This document shows positions 17,245 through 24,414 of a stretch of DNA of 25,605 nt, piece by piece. Within the stretch, counting starts at the first letter, position 1, and the number at the start of each line of letters is the position of its first letter. Both the position numbers and the translations under genes were made by a program. The notes under the pieces are model-generated. The model was not told the DNA's origin. It searched no databases and saw only the letters and a program-made list of their open reading frames with translations. Source of the stretch: a virus; the IMG/VR virus record IMGVR_UViG_3300007735_000533, positions 1-25,605 of that record; one strand, given 5' to 3'.

Positions 17245-17417
17245 TATTTAATCCTTTGATAATCTTTACGATTATTTCTACTAACTTCAATTTTTAATTG
17301 TTCAATTTCGTCATACATGCGACCAATCTCCTGCGACAACGAAGAAAAGATTTGCTGCAACGGAACAGCATCAGTACTTTTCAAGGCGTTTACAACTGGA
17401 CTGGACCAAGTTTTCAT
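17244..17417 (-). CDS. Small helical protein of unknown function (57 aa)
   Basis: A 57-aa frame that fills exactly the gap between two TAATG junctions: its ATG overlaps the stop of the tail-fibre-like gene and its TAA overlaps the ATG of the 144-aa gene. The protein reads as a short N-terminal segment (MKTWSSPVVNALKST) followed by a helix with QQIFSSLSQEIGRMYDEIEQLK, ending in basic residues. The second half has heptad-like hydrophobic spacing, so a coiled coil is likely. An AGGTG about nine bases before the ATG may serve as ribosome site. A structural or accessory role is inferred from location only. Confidence 0.65.
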   Translation of the reverse strand: MKTWSSPVVNALKSTDAVPLQQIFSSLSQEIGRMYDEIEQLKIEVSRNNRKDYQRIK

Positions 17418-17743
17418 TAACTAAACACCTGCGAACCCAACACAAGTTGGTCACTATCACCAGTAACACCACTACTACCGTTGCTTGCTGCGGTGATGCG
17501 CCCTTGCGCATCCACCGTAATATCGGCAGTTGTGTACGAACCTGGCGTAACCGCTGTGTCGGCAAGTTTGGTAGCAATTACCGCACCGTTGGCGATATCG
17601 GTTGAACCGATAGCGCCAGCATCAAAACCTGTACCGTTTTGCAACGCATCAACAAAAGTTTTGATAGCGGTAAAGTTGCTATTAACTTCACCAGCTTCGG
17701 CAATAGTTCCATTAGTAAATGAGTAAGGTATGCTAAGAGCCAT
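17417..17743 (-). CDS. Small tail-fibre-like protein (108 aa)
   Basis: A 108-aa protein with features of phage tail appendages. The start IPYSFTNGTIAEAGEVNSNF is a common opening of phage tail-fibre-type proteins; the middle has IANGAVIATKLADTAV, and ADITVDAQGRITAASNG near residue 73-89 is a recurrent tail-fibre motif. The C-terminus ends without a receptor-binding domain, so this may be a short fibre, an appendage anchor, or a piece that joins another protein. It follows the nozzle gene with a TAATG junction, fitting assembly at the tail tip. Sequence-specific receptor binding cannot be judged. Confidence 0.65.
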   Translation of the reverse strand: MALSIPYSFTNGTIAEAGEVNSNFTAIKTFVDALQNGTGFDAGAIGSTDIANGAVIATKLADTAVTPGSYTTADITVDAQGRITAASNGSSGVTGDSDQLVLGSQVFS

Positions 17744-19350
17744 TATCCAGTCATCTTTCGGTTGTTGTATTTAATAGCGATAGAGTCAAAACCCCAGTCT
17801 TTGGAAATTTGTCCAGTAAACAAAAGTTGTACCGAACGAGCAAATCCAAGATTAGAACCATTTAAAATTTGGACACCAACAGATTTTTTGCCCCATAATC
17901 CTCCGCCCCAGTTGTCTACGCCCCACTCCATACCGGTACCTGATGCGCCAAGAATTAGATTAAATTGTTTGCGTTCAGAACCAGTAGATTCTTCATAGTT
18001 GTGAAACACTTTGACGTTGATTGTTCGTTGAGTGTCAACTTGTTTGAACGCTATGTCTGGGCGACGAAACATTTTCTTTTGAGCATAAGTTCTGCCATCA
18101 ATCCAACCTGTTCGATAATAAGAACTAAAACCTGTTGCGGTACCATTAATGTTGTCTTGTTCTTCTTTGTACATATCAACTTTCAACACATAGGCTTGTG
18201 TTGGGTGAATAAACAGTCGGAAGTTCTCGTTGCTTGAATTAGTCCAGTTAATGCCACCAATGACGCCTTTGCCGTCATGGGTGGCAAACTTCATGTAAGC
18301 ACCCCTAGAACCAATAGTTGGGTCGTACACAAAACTTACCGTAGGTGAAGTAGCCACACCGTCTGGGTCGTAAGGCAACGACAACCAAACACGGCGACCA
18401 ACATACGAAACACTAAAAGGTTCGGTATTTAACGGAGACAATTCTTTATTGTCAATCATTGGTCGCAACGGGTCAAAAATATCTCTTACCGCAGAACCGT
18501 CATAATAAAACAAACCTTCTGACGGCGAATAAAAATACACGCCCTGTTCCGAAACAGCAATACTGTTACGACTAGCACAACCAAGAGTTGCTGTTAATTC
18601 AACAACATTAAAGTTATCAGATTCCGTACCAACCAACAAATAGATTGCGTTATCTTTAAAAACAACCAATTGACCCTGGACAACAGCCAAACCATTAACA
18701 CCACTACCGCCACCTTTGAAATCAATATAGTCATGGTCCACCCAAGATTCAGGTGCACCTTCGTGCGACCATCGCACTCGGTCAGGGTAAGCCACCCCAT
18801 TTTCGTAAGTGTTTGCTACGAACATTTTGTTGGCATGCACAATGTTGTGCTCTGCTTTTGGCATAAACCCTGTTGTGGTGCTTGAAGCAGCTTGCCAAGA
18901 GGGTCCAGACGGTGTTAAAGCTGTTGCGTATGTGTCTGTTGTTTGCCATTTATATCCTGCTGTTCCAGAAGCTCCCGTGCTGATATAAAGCGTGTCACCC
19001 CAGTTGGCAAACGATGCGCCATGCGCATTTGTTACAGCAATGTCATTTCCAGCCGAATATGCAAGTGTGGAAAAATTTGCGCCAGTAGAACGATAAACCT
19101 TTGTGCTGTTCGCCAACATAATTGTTGGCGTAGCACCATAAAACGCATGCAGTTTGTCAGGAGCCCAAGTACCCGACACAGCAGTAGAGTTAATTCTCTG
19201 CATAGCACCACGACTAAACACACCACCGCGAGGGTCAATTTCAACGTTCAACATGTCGGGAGATTCGTTCCTAGCCAACAAAAACTGGTCAGCACGAAGA
19301 TTCAAGCCGCCAGTAAAATCGTCGTAACGCTCAAGAAGAATCTGCGCCAT
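17743..19350 (-). CDS. Tail nozzle protein (T7 gp12 / beta-propeller type)
   Basis: A 535-aa, strand-rich protein. Its opening DDFTGGLNLRADQFLLARNESPDMLNV (split here as GGLNLR near residue 14 and NESPDMLNVEIDPRGGV near 28-44) is characteristic of the tail tubular B / nozzle family of short-tailed phages, whose fold is a beta-propeller. Repeated blades follow with patterns like LHAFYG, IMLANSTKVY, LYISTG, LVVFKDNAIYLL and GVYFYSPSEGLFYYDG. It should form the end of the short tail, below the adaptor ring. The gene is coupled to the adaptor (TAATG at 19350) and to the following small fibre gene (TAATG at 17743). No lysozyme or other enzyme insertion is visible. Confidence 0.78.
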   Translation of the reverse strand: MAQILLERYDDFTGGLNLRADQFLLARNESPDMLNVEIDPRGGVFSRGAMQRINSTAVSGTWAPDKLHAFYGATPTIMLANSTKVYRSTGANFSTLAYSAGNDIAVTNAHGASFANWGDTLYISTGASGTAGYKWQTTDTYATALTPSGPSWQAASSTTTGFMPKAEHNIVHANKMFVANTYENGVAYPDRVRWSHEGAPESWVDHDYIDFKGGGSGVNGLAVVQGQLVVFKDNAIYLLVGTESDNFNVVELTATLGCASRNSIAVSEQGVYFYSPSEGLFYYDGSAVRDIFDPLRPMIDNKELSPLNTEPFSVSYVGRRVWLSLPYDPDGVATSPTVSFVYDPTIGSRGAYMKFATHDGKGVIGGINWTNSSNENFRLFIHPTQAYVLKVDMYKEEQDNINGTATGFSSYYRTGWIDGRTYAQKKMFRRPDIAFKQVDTQRTINVKVFHNYEESTGSERKQFNLILGASGTGMEWGVDNWGGGLWGKKSVGVQILNGSNLGFARSVQLLFTGQISKDWGFDSIAIKYNNRKMTG

Positions 19351-20045
19351 TAACTACCCAACGTTGCACCAAGAGTTTGCAACCAACGTTTCATTGTTGG
19401 ATATTGTCTACCCCCAGACATCAACAACGGACGTGCGCTAGGTGTCTTCATCAAGTCGCGGCGAGCCATTGCTACGCCTTCCTCAAATGAACGCATGTAC
19501 ATCTGTGAAAGTTCTGGGTCTTCCTGACGTTGATAAACACGAGCCAAAGCAAAATAGGCAAGAAGAATATGAAACCACTCGTCAAGGTCAATTGCCTCAG
19601 ATGTGTTGGACATCCAGGTGTAAACAGGGTTCCTATACGCGCGCACTGTAATACTGTAAACGGCATCAGGTTTTGGATACAAATGCAAAGCGCCATCCCA
19701 AATAGCGTAAAAGTATGGGCGTGAAGCCGTGTCAGTATTGCCCAACCAAATTTCCTCTGCGTTATCGTAAGGAATCATCGTCAGTCTTGAGCCAGACGAA
19801 GAAGTTTCTACAAGAGAAATGATTTCTCGAATATCGCCAATTGTAGATATTGTGTACGCACGTTGATTGACCACCGTGTTAAAAGTGTAGGACTCTTGAT
19901 ATTTTGGATATCGGCGTTCCAACGCAACAATGCGTTGGAAAGCCTCTTTAACAGCGTTATCAATAATGCTGTTTGGGATATCTGTAACGTCAAGGTCCGA
20001 GATGTCGCGAACCATTGTTCGCACATCAGCAAGGCTCATTGTCAT
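19350..20045 (-). CDS. Head-to-tail adaptor (T7 gp11-like)
   Basis: A 231-aa protein with the layout of portal-proximal adaptor proteins of podoviruses. An N-terminal helical region has LADVRTMVRDISDLD and NAVKEAFQRIVALERRYP, followed by a strand-rich middle (YTFNTVVNQRAYTIS, YAIWDGALHLYPKPDAVYSITVRAYRNP). A helical C-terminus (WFHILLAYFALARVYQRQEDPEL) follows, with a final SGGRQYPTMKRW segment. It should form a ring between portal and nozzle. The start is chosen at the ATG at 20045, in a TAATG junction with the preceding gene and with GGGGAG seven bases upstream; a second ATG lies two codons later. The neighbouring nozzle gene supports the call. Confidence 0.75.
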   Translation of the reverse strand: MTMSLADVRTMVRDISDLDVTDIPNSIIDNAVKEAFQRIVALERRYPKYQESYTFNTVVNQRAYTISTIGDIREIISLVETSSSGSRLTMIPYDNAEEIWLGNTDTASRPYFYAIWDGALHLYPKPDAVYSITVRAYRNPVYTWMSNTSEAIDLDEWFHILLAYFALARVYQRQEDPELSQMYMRSFEEGVAMARRDLMKTPSARPLLMSGGRQYPTMKRWLQTLGATLGS

Positions 20046-20260
20046 TAGGCTTCTCCCCTGCTACGCAAATGCCCCATGCAATAATCGGTGCCTTTGGCTT
20101 TTCTCCCTTCACAAGTGTCATCGTTGGCGGCACAGAAATTGCCTCTGCCAAGATAGGGTCCGCTACCTGCGGCTAATCTGGAACCAGCTACCTCTGCTGC
20201 GGGTCTCATGCCCGATACTGGAACTCCATGATATTCGTGGGACAATATTGCGTTCTTCAT
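20045..20260 (-). CDS. CCCH-type mini-protein (71 aa), putative zinc binding
   Basis: A 71-aa protein with a cluster that looks like a small zinc site: C43, six residues, C50, ten residues, C61, two residues, H64 (NFC...TC...YCMGH). The rest is Gly/Ala/Arg-rich with no obvious fold. The start is uncertain between TTG (20263) and ATG (20260); AAGGA lies nine bases from the ATG. Its stop overlaps the adaptor ATG as TAATG. Phages carry many small proteins of this Cys/His type in the capsid region, with unknown function. A role in head or tail joining would be possible but is only inference. Confidence 0.55.
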   Translation of the reverse strand: MKNAILSHEYHGVPVSGMRPAAEVAGSRLAAGSGPYLGRGNFCAANDDTCEGRKAKGTDYCMGHLRSRGEA

Positions 20261-20282
20261 CAATAGTTGTCCTTTTCGTTAC

Positions 20283-20319
20283 TTGGGGTATGCCGCGGAA
20301 GGTGGTCGGCACACCCCAA
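20283..20319 (-). terminator. Hairpin between the 61-aa and CCCH genes
   Basis: A 13-bp stem (20283-20295 with 20307-20319) and an 11-base loop. One position is mismatched on the plus strand (A opposite C) but is a G-U pair in the minus-strand RNA, which favours function in the leftward transcript. No U-run follows, so a partial terminator, processing site or RNA end-protector is as likely as a true terminator. Confidence 0.5.
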
Positions 20320-20333
20320 ATTACGAATTAAAT

Positions 20334-20519
20334 TTAACCTTTGTAGGTTCTTCCTGCCTTCATTGAAGAAGGGGTTTGTTTGCGAGCATAAATTCCAATA
20401 GCTTCTTTGCCCTTTAATTTATTGTTCCAAGCAATTGCTGCTTTAGCTTCGCCAGTTTTTCTTTTGGCGTCGGCTTTTTGACCGCGAGTTAACTTGTTGT
20501 CTTTCTTTTTTACAGCCAT
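20334..20519 (-). CDS. Small basic protein after the capsid gene (61 aa)
   Basis: A 61-aa, very lysine/arginine-rich protein (for example AVKKKDNKL, RGQKADAKRK, NNKLKGKEAIGIYARKQ). It has a clean ribosome site, AAGGAG, six bases before the ATG, and lies between two hairpins directly after the major capsid gene. The basic charge suggests contact with nucleic acid or with acidic capsid surface. It could be a minor capsid, decoration or DNA-packing protein, but no family is recognised. Independent ribosome site plus flanking hairpins suggest that its expression is tuned separately from its neighbours. Confidence 0.6.
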   Translation of the reverse strand: MAVKKKDNKLTRGQKADAKRKTGEAKAAIAWNNKLKGKEAIGIYARKQTPSSMKAGRTYKG

Positions 20520-20536
20520 TGTTTCTCCTTAAATAA

Positions 20537-20573
20537 ATATTGGGTAAGGGGCTTTTATCCCCTTACCCAATAT
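20537..20573 (-). terminator. Strong hairpin after the major capsid gene
   Basis: A perfect 15-bp inverted repeat (20537-20551 with 20559-20573; arm atattgggtaagggg) with a 7-base loop. It begins 11 bases after the capsid stop codon on the transcribed strand and is followed by TTATTT, a short U-rich run. It is likely a terminator or attenuator that lets capsid mRNA exceed downstream mRNA. Confidence 0.75.
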
Positions 20574-20583
20574 AACAGATTAA

Positions 20584-21525
20584 CTAAGCAGTCTTAGCTG
20601 TTAGCTTGCCCTGCTTCTTTGCATTACGGCAAGTAAGGTTGCCGTAGCACATGATGAGAGCATAGCGTGCATCCAAGTTCTCTGGGCGCACAAACTCTGT
20701 CTGCTGGAACCACTTGCCTGAGTGACCGACAAGTGTGAGGTACTTGCTGTTCAGGAAGTAGAACACGCCAGCTGTGCAATGCACATCGTACATCACAGGA
20801 GCAGCCTTGAACAGAAGGTTCTGGAAACCAGCATCTGCTGTCTTGGTGTCTGTGTAGCGCAATTGTGGTTGCAACAGAGCCTCATACTTCTCAAACAATG
20901 TTTGAGTTGTAAGAAGCACGTCTGGGTGGTCGTTACCAACCGACACTGTGTTGTAGGCAGTTGACATTTGGGCGAGGGTCAAAGCACCAGCGGTGTTTTC
21001 CTCGTACGAACGCCAGAACTCGTTACCAGCTGTTGCACGGTTGATACCGCCAACAGTACCGGATGCCTCAACAATGTTGCCAAGACCGTTCCAGTTTTTG
21101 CCTGAGTTGCCTGTGCCGTCTGCGAAGAACATCTGGTTGAAACCTTCACGCATTGACTCCTCGGCCTGCATGATTTTGGCTTCCAACAAGTTGATGATTT
21201 CTTGTTCGCCGTTGTTCTTTCCTTCTTCAATACCGCTAATTGCGATTGAAGCAGCGTACTGCTTCCATTCGTACTCAGCAGCTGAGATGCCTTCTTGGGC
21301 TGTCAGCGAGATTGTGTCGTACCCTGAGTACGATGCAACCGTGCTGTTCTGGCCGTAGATAAGCGGCTCAACGATTTTTGTACCGCCGTTGAGCATGCGA
21401 ATACGACCCTTTTCCATCAACTTGTAGGTCAATGGACGTGCGGTGAACACGTTATCTGTCAACGTCGAGCGATAGTTCGCAAGGGTAGTTGACAAAAGTT
21501 CGTCAAAATTACTATTTGCTGGCAT
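20584..21525 (-). CDS. Major capsid protein (HK97 fold)
   Basis: A 313-aa protein with the composition and order of a phage major capsid protein. The N-terminal arm has DELLSTTLANYRSTLTDNVFTARPL; a core strand IVEPLIYGQNSTVASYSGYD and the segment EYEWKQYAASIAISGIEEGKN follow. A spine-type helix contains INLLEAKIMQAEESMREGFNQMFF, then the loop DGTGNSGKNWNGLG. The C-terminal part has strand-rich segments such as VLLTTQTLFEKYEAL and MYDVHCTAGVFYFLNSKYLTLV. It should form the procapsid shell with the scaffold encoded just upstream. AGGAGA lies seven bases before the ATG. Codons are clearly richer in GC than in the giant gene, fitting a highly expressed product. A hairpin follows. Confidence 0.85.
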   Translation of the reverse strand: MPANSNFDELLSTTLANYRSTLTDNVFTARPLTYKLMEKGRIRMLNGGTKIVEPLIYGQNSTVASYSGYDTISLTAQEGISAAEYEWKQYAASIAISGIEEGKNNGEQEIINLLEAKIMQAEESMREGFNQMFFADGTGNSGKNWNGLGNIVEASGTVGGINRATAGNEFWRSYEENTAGALTLAQMSTAYNTVSVGNDHPDVLLTTQTLFEKYEALLQPQLRYTDTKTADAGFQNLLFKAAPVMYDVHCTAGVFYFLNSKYLTLVGHSGKWFQQTEFVRPENLDARYALIMCYGNLTCRNAKKQGKLTAKTA

Positions 21526-21547
21526 TTAAATTCTCCTGTTGTTAGTG

Positions 21548-22333
21548 CTAGCCGTTAAGTTGGCGTTTAGCCAACTCGAAAGCATCGCGAAGTGTGGTTA
21601 CTGGTTTAGAAGACACGTCGGCGCTTTTAGCTGAAGCGCCCTTAGACACAACAGTCGCTTCTCGTTTCGCTTGAACAATAGCTTTTTCTTCTTCTGCCTT
21701 TTTGGTTTTCACCTGACTCGCAGTCAAACTTTGTTCAAAGATACGGTCAAACGCTGTCTGTTTATAGACGGCTTCTAGATTTGGATTGCCTGTAGCCAAA
21801 GCCTTAGCAATTACCTCATCTGCGTCAAATGCGTCGCCATACTTCCGTGACAGAGACTCAACTGTTCTCTCCAAATCTTGCAACGCTTTTTGTTGCTCAA
21901 TCTGCTTTAAACGAGATTCCAATTGACGGTACTGTTTCTCAACAGGGTCCAATAACAGTTCATCTTCCGATGATTGCTGTTCTTCTAACCCATAATGCTG
22001 TTTCAACAATTCCAAAGTGCTTTTTGGGTCGTTCTGCAAGGCTTCTTGCAAAGCAGCACCAAACTGCACCTGTTTCCGTTGCTCGCTCAATTCCTGCGTC
22101 TTACGGGTATAGTCCGCTTGACGCTGATATCCAGCAAGCGCCTCTTTTAGCGGTACATCAATTTCTTCACCAGCAACGTTTAACTTGACAGGTTTGTCAG
22201 CGTATTCGTCCCAAGTAAAATAATCGGTAGTCGTTTCAGGGGCTTCACCTATTTCCGTGCTAACTTCTGCTTGTCCAACAGTTTCGGCTATCGGGGCTTC
22301 AATTGCACTATCAACGGTGTTATCATTACTCAT
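21548..22333 (-). CDS. Head scaffolding protein
   Basis: A 261-aa, highly acidic and helical protein. It begins with an acidic low-complexity N-terminus (SAIEAPIAETVGQAEVSTEIGEAPE), has an YADKPVKLNVAGEEIDVPLKEAL segment, then long charged coiled coils (YRQLESRLKQIEQQKALQDLERTV), and ends with a basic helix (TLRDAFELAKRQL) typical of the capsid-binding tail of scaffolds. It lies between portal and capsid genes, the canonical place. The frame extends four codons to a TTG at 22345, but those codons contain the Shine-Dalgarno site GGAGG, so the ATG at 22333 is preferred. It should act as an internal, removable scaffold; no protease motif is visible. Confidence 0.8.
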   Translation of the reverse strand: MSNDNTVDSAIEAPIAETVGQAEVSTEIGEAPETTTDYFTWDEYADKPVKLNVAGEEIDVPLKEALAGYQRQADYTRKTQELSEQRKQVQFGAALQEALQNDPKSTLELLKQHYGLEEQQSSEDELLLDPVEKQYRQLESRLKQIEQQKALQDLERTVESLSRKYGDAFDADEVIAKALATGNPNLEAVYKQTAFDRIFEQSLTASQVKTKKAEEEKAIVQAKREATVVSKGASAKSADVSSKPVTTLRDAFELAKRQLNG

Positions 22334-22338
22334 AGAGT

Positions 22339-22343
22339 CCTCC
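22339..22343 (-). promoter_or_regulatory. Ribosome binding site deciding the scaffold start
   Basis: GGAGG lies five bases before the ATG at 22333. It falls inside the short N-terminal extension that a TTG start at 22345 would give, which argues for the ATG start. Confidence 0.7.
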
Positions 22344-22361
22344 AACGGTTTGCTCTATACC

Positions 22362-22377
22362 TAACGCAAAAGCGTTA
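22362..22377 (-). other. Small hairpin overlapping the portal stop codon
   Basis: A perfect 6-bp inverted repeat (22362-22367 with 22372-22377) around a four-base loop, UUUU in the leftward RNA. The portal TAA is inside the stem. No U-run follows, so it is not a standard terminator. Confidence 0.35.
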
Positions 22378-24210
22378 CATAGGTACTTGAGTATTTGTTA
22401 ACGGAGCGCCTTGCGCAAGTAATTGTGCCAAAATTTCTGGTGGAATGTTAGAGGGCATAGCCATGCCACCAGTAGGTGGCATTGGTCCCATATCAACAGG
22501 TGGACCCTGCTCCATCTGTGTTGGTGGACCCTGTGGAGGCATCGGCGCCTCTGGGGCGCCTTGCGGTGGCACAGGCATCATTGGTTGAGCGTTCACAAAC
22601 GAAGCAGCACCACGAATACCGAAACCATACTGCAACACATAGGTAGCAAGTTTTGGCATGTCAAGAATGCCAGCACCGGCAAACGGAGCCATAGCGTCCA
22701 CAACCTGCATAGCCATCTGGCGACGGAACGACTCGTTAACTGGCTGAGTTGAACCACCTTGCACCATAAAGTCAAATTCGCCTTGGATATAGTCGCGGTC
22801 AAACTTTAACCACACAGGTTCGGCTTCCGAACCAACAATACGAACAGCTTGCTCACCAGTCATGTATTGTTGTGCAAGCATAATCAAACGACGACCGCAC
22901 TCACCAATAGATTTTTCAACAATAGCCAACTTGTCCGAAACACGAGCATTAGCTGCATCTTGGATAATGGCTGCTTCTGTGGCAGTACGCCGAATCTCTG
23001 GCACCCCACCACCTTGATATTCGTTAAGTCCAGAGACTGAACGAATATCCTCAGAAATAAGCGATGATTGGTTGTAGAACTCTGGCGGATTTATAACCGC
23101 TGGCATAGGTGCAACAACACTATTGATGCCTTCTTCCGAAATGACAGGTACCATCACATTGTCTTCATCCGATTCAAGGGCATTGCGACCATCAACATCA
23201 AACGCAGTTTCTTTGTACAACCATTTACGACTAAAGCGCTTGCGATGATTCATCATTTGTGTACGAGTTAAGTTTAACTCGTGCTGCAAAGGCTCAATAG
23301 CTTCCAATTCACCCATTGGGTAGAAATAATCTGGCACATCATAGTTGCGAATCATTGTGTATGGATGACCATATAGGAACGGCATTTTTGTTGGTGAGAT
23401 AAGGAACTTGTCCGAACCGTCACAGAACACCGACATTGTGTTTCGGTTAATGTCGTACCATTCCCAAACTTCTACATAGGCATCATCTTTGTCTGTTGAT
23501 ACACGTGGACGAAATTGGTCCTGTCCCCATTTTGAGTAATGCGACGGCGCAGCGTCACCGCGAGCCGACGCATTGTAGCGTTTATCTTTTTTAACATCTT
23601 CCATTGGGCGACGGGTGCGCTGTGCAATCCAACGAATGTCATCCATTGATGTTGCATCTGGGTCAACATACATATCAAAAATAGAAACACGTTCCAAAAA
23701 CGGTCTATCTTCTTTGATAATCAATTCTGATTCAATTGCTGCTTCTGGACTTGGAGTGGTTAATTCATCGTATGATTCAAAGTTCGGTGTTTCGTCTTTT
23801 GCTTTTTCTTCTTCAATATAGCGATAACCAGTTTTAACCCAACCATGTCCGCAGATAAGGAAATCTTTTACAGCGCGACGGAACTGCTCTTGGCAACCAT
23901 AATGTTGCCACCAATAGTTAATGATAGCTTCGGTGACAATTGCTTTATCCGCATCTTCGGGGCGTTTAGCACTAACCGCAATTTTTGGATGGTTAATAGA
24001 TACGGCGGGCGAAATAACGTTGATGGTTGCAAACGCAATGTTTACCAATAACTGGTCTTCTTTGATATCGGTGCGGTGATGCTTGCCCCGGTACAAATCA
24101 ATTAAGCGACTCCACAAGTCGTCATAACGTTCTTCGTTTCGCCAACGGCGAGACTGCTCAAGTTTGTTGCGATATTTTGTTAACAGTTCTGTGTTGGTTA
24201 TCCGTGCCAT
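22375..24210 (-). CDS. Portal protein
   Basis: A 611-aa protein with portal features: a helical N-terminus (YRNKLEQSRRWRNEERYDDLW), a conserved-looking core with INVISPAVSINHPKIAVSAKRPEDA, YWWQHYGCQEQFRRAVKDFLICGHGWVKTGYRY and the VSIFDMYVDPDATSMDDIRWIAQRT segment. A later region LQHELNLTRTQMMNHRKRFSRKW resembles the long portal helices. The last 90 residues are methionine-, proline- and glycine-rich (low complexity). It would form the DNA entry ring at the head vertex. The start at 24210 forms a TAATG junction with the preceding mini-protein, and GAGG lies seven bases upstream. Terminase upstream and scaffold downstream support the call. Confidence 0.85.
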   Translation of the reverse strand: MARITNTELLTKYRNKLEQSRRWRNEERYDDLWSRLIDLYRGKHHRTDIKEDQLLVNIAFATINVISPAVSINHPKIAVSAKRPEDADKAIVTEAIINYWWQHYGCQEQFRRAVKDFLICGHGWVKTGYRYIEEEKAKDETPNFESYDELTTPSPEAAIESELIIKEDRPFLERVSIFDMYVDPDATSMDDIRWIAQRTRRPMEDVKKDKRYNASARGDAAPSHYSKWGQDQFRPRVSTDKDDAYVEVWEWYDINRNTMSVFCDGSDKFLISPTKMPFLYGHPYTMIRNYDVPDYFYPMGELEAIEPLQHELNLTRTQMMNHRKRFSRKWLYKETAFDVDGRNALESDEDNVMVPVISEEGINSVVAPMPAVINPPEFYNQSSLISEDIRSVSGLNEYQGGGVPEIRRTATEAAIIQDAANARVSDKLAIVEKSIGECGRRLIMLAQQYMTGEQAVRIVGSEAEPVWLKFDRDYIQGEFDFMVQGGSTQPVNESFRRQMAMQVVDAMAPFAGAGILDMPKLATYVLQYGFGIRGAASFVNAQPMMPVPPQGAPEAPMPPQGPPTQMEQGPPVDMGPMPPTGGMAMPSNIPPEILAQLLAQGAPLTNTQVPM

Positions 24211-24410
24211 TATTTATCCTCTTTACCTTCGTGCCATCCAATGTGCTTATCTAACTTACTACCGACCTTGTCAACCTTTGCACCGATTGCATGCAAAAGT
24301 TCTCGACCCTCAGCATGTTGTTCGGAGTTTTCTTTACGCAACTTGCTAAGTACCACCACTACTGGGCCCGTGATGACCGCAACAACAATCGGAACCCAGA
24401 CTTCAGGCAT
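24210..24410 (-). CDS. Small membrane protein (66 aa), candidate holin-type protein
   Basis: A 66-aa protein with one clear hydrophobic segment at residues about 4-21 (VWVPIVVAVITGPVVVVL), then a charged helix (KLRKENSEQHAEGRELLHAIGAKVDKVGSKLDKHIGWHEGKEDK). Similar small proteins with a TM segment and the HIGWHEGKE-type end occur in actinobacterial phages, as I recall (DUF2746-like), with uncertain function. The start ATG follows the previous stop by four bases; no strong ribosome site is seen. The short size, the single N-terminal TM and the charged tail also fit a holin-type protein, and none is seen beside the endolysin, but its place between terminase and portal is unusual for one. Confidence 0.5.
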   Translation of the reverse strand: MPEVWVPIVVAVITGPVVVVLSKLRKENSEQHAEGRELLHAIGAKVDKVGSKLDKHIGWHEGKEDK

Positions 24411-24414
24411 GGCA

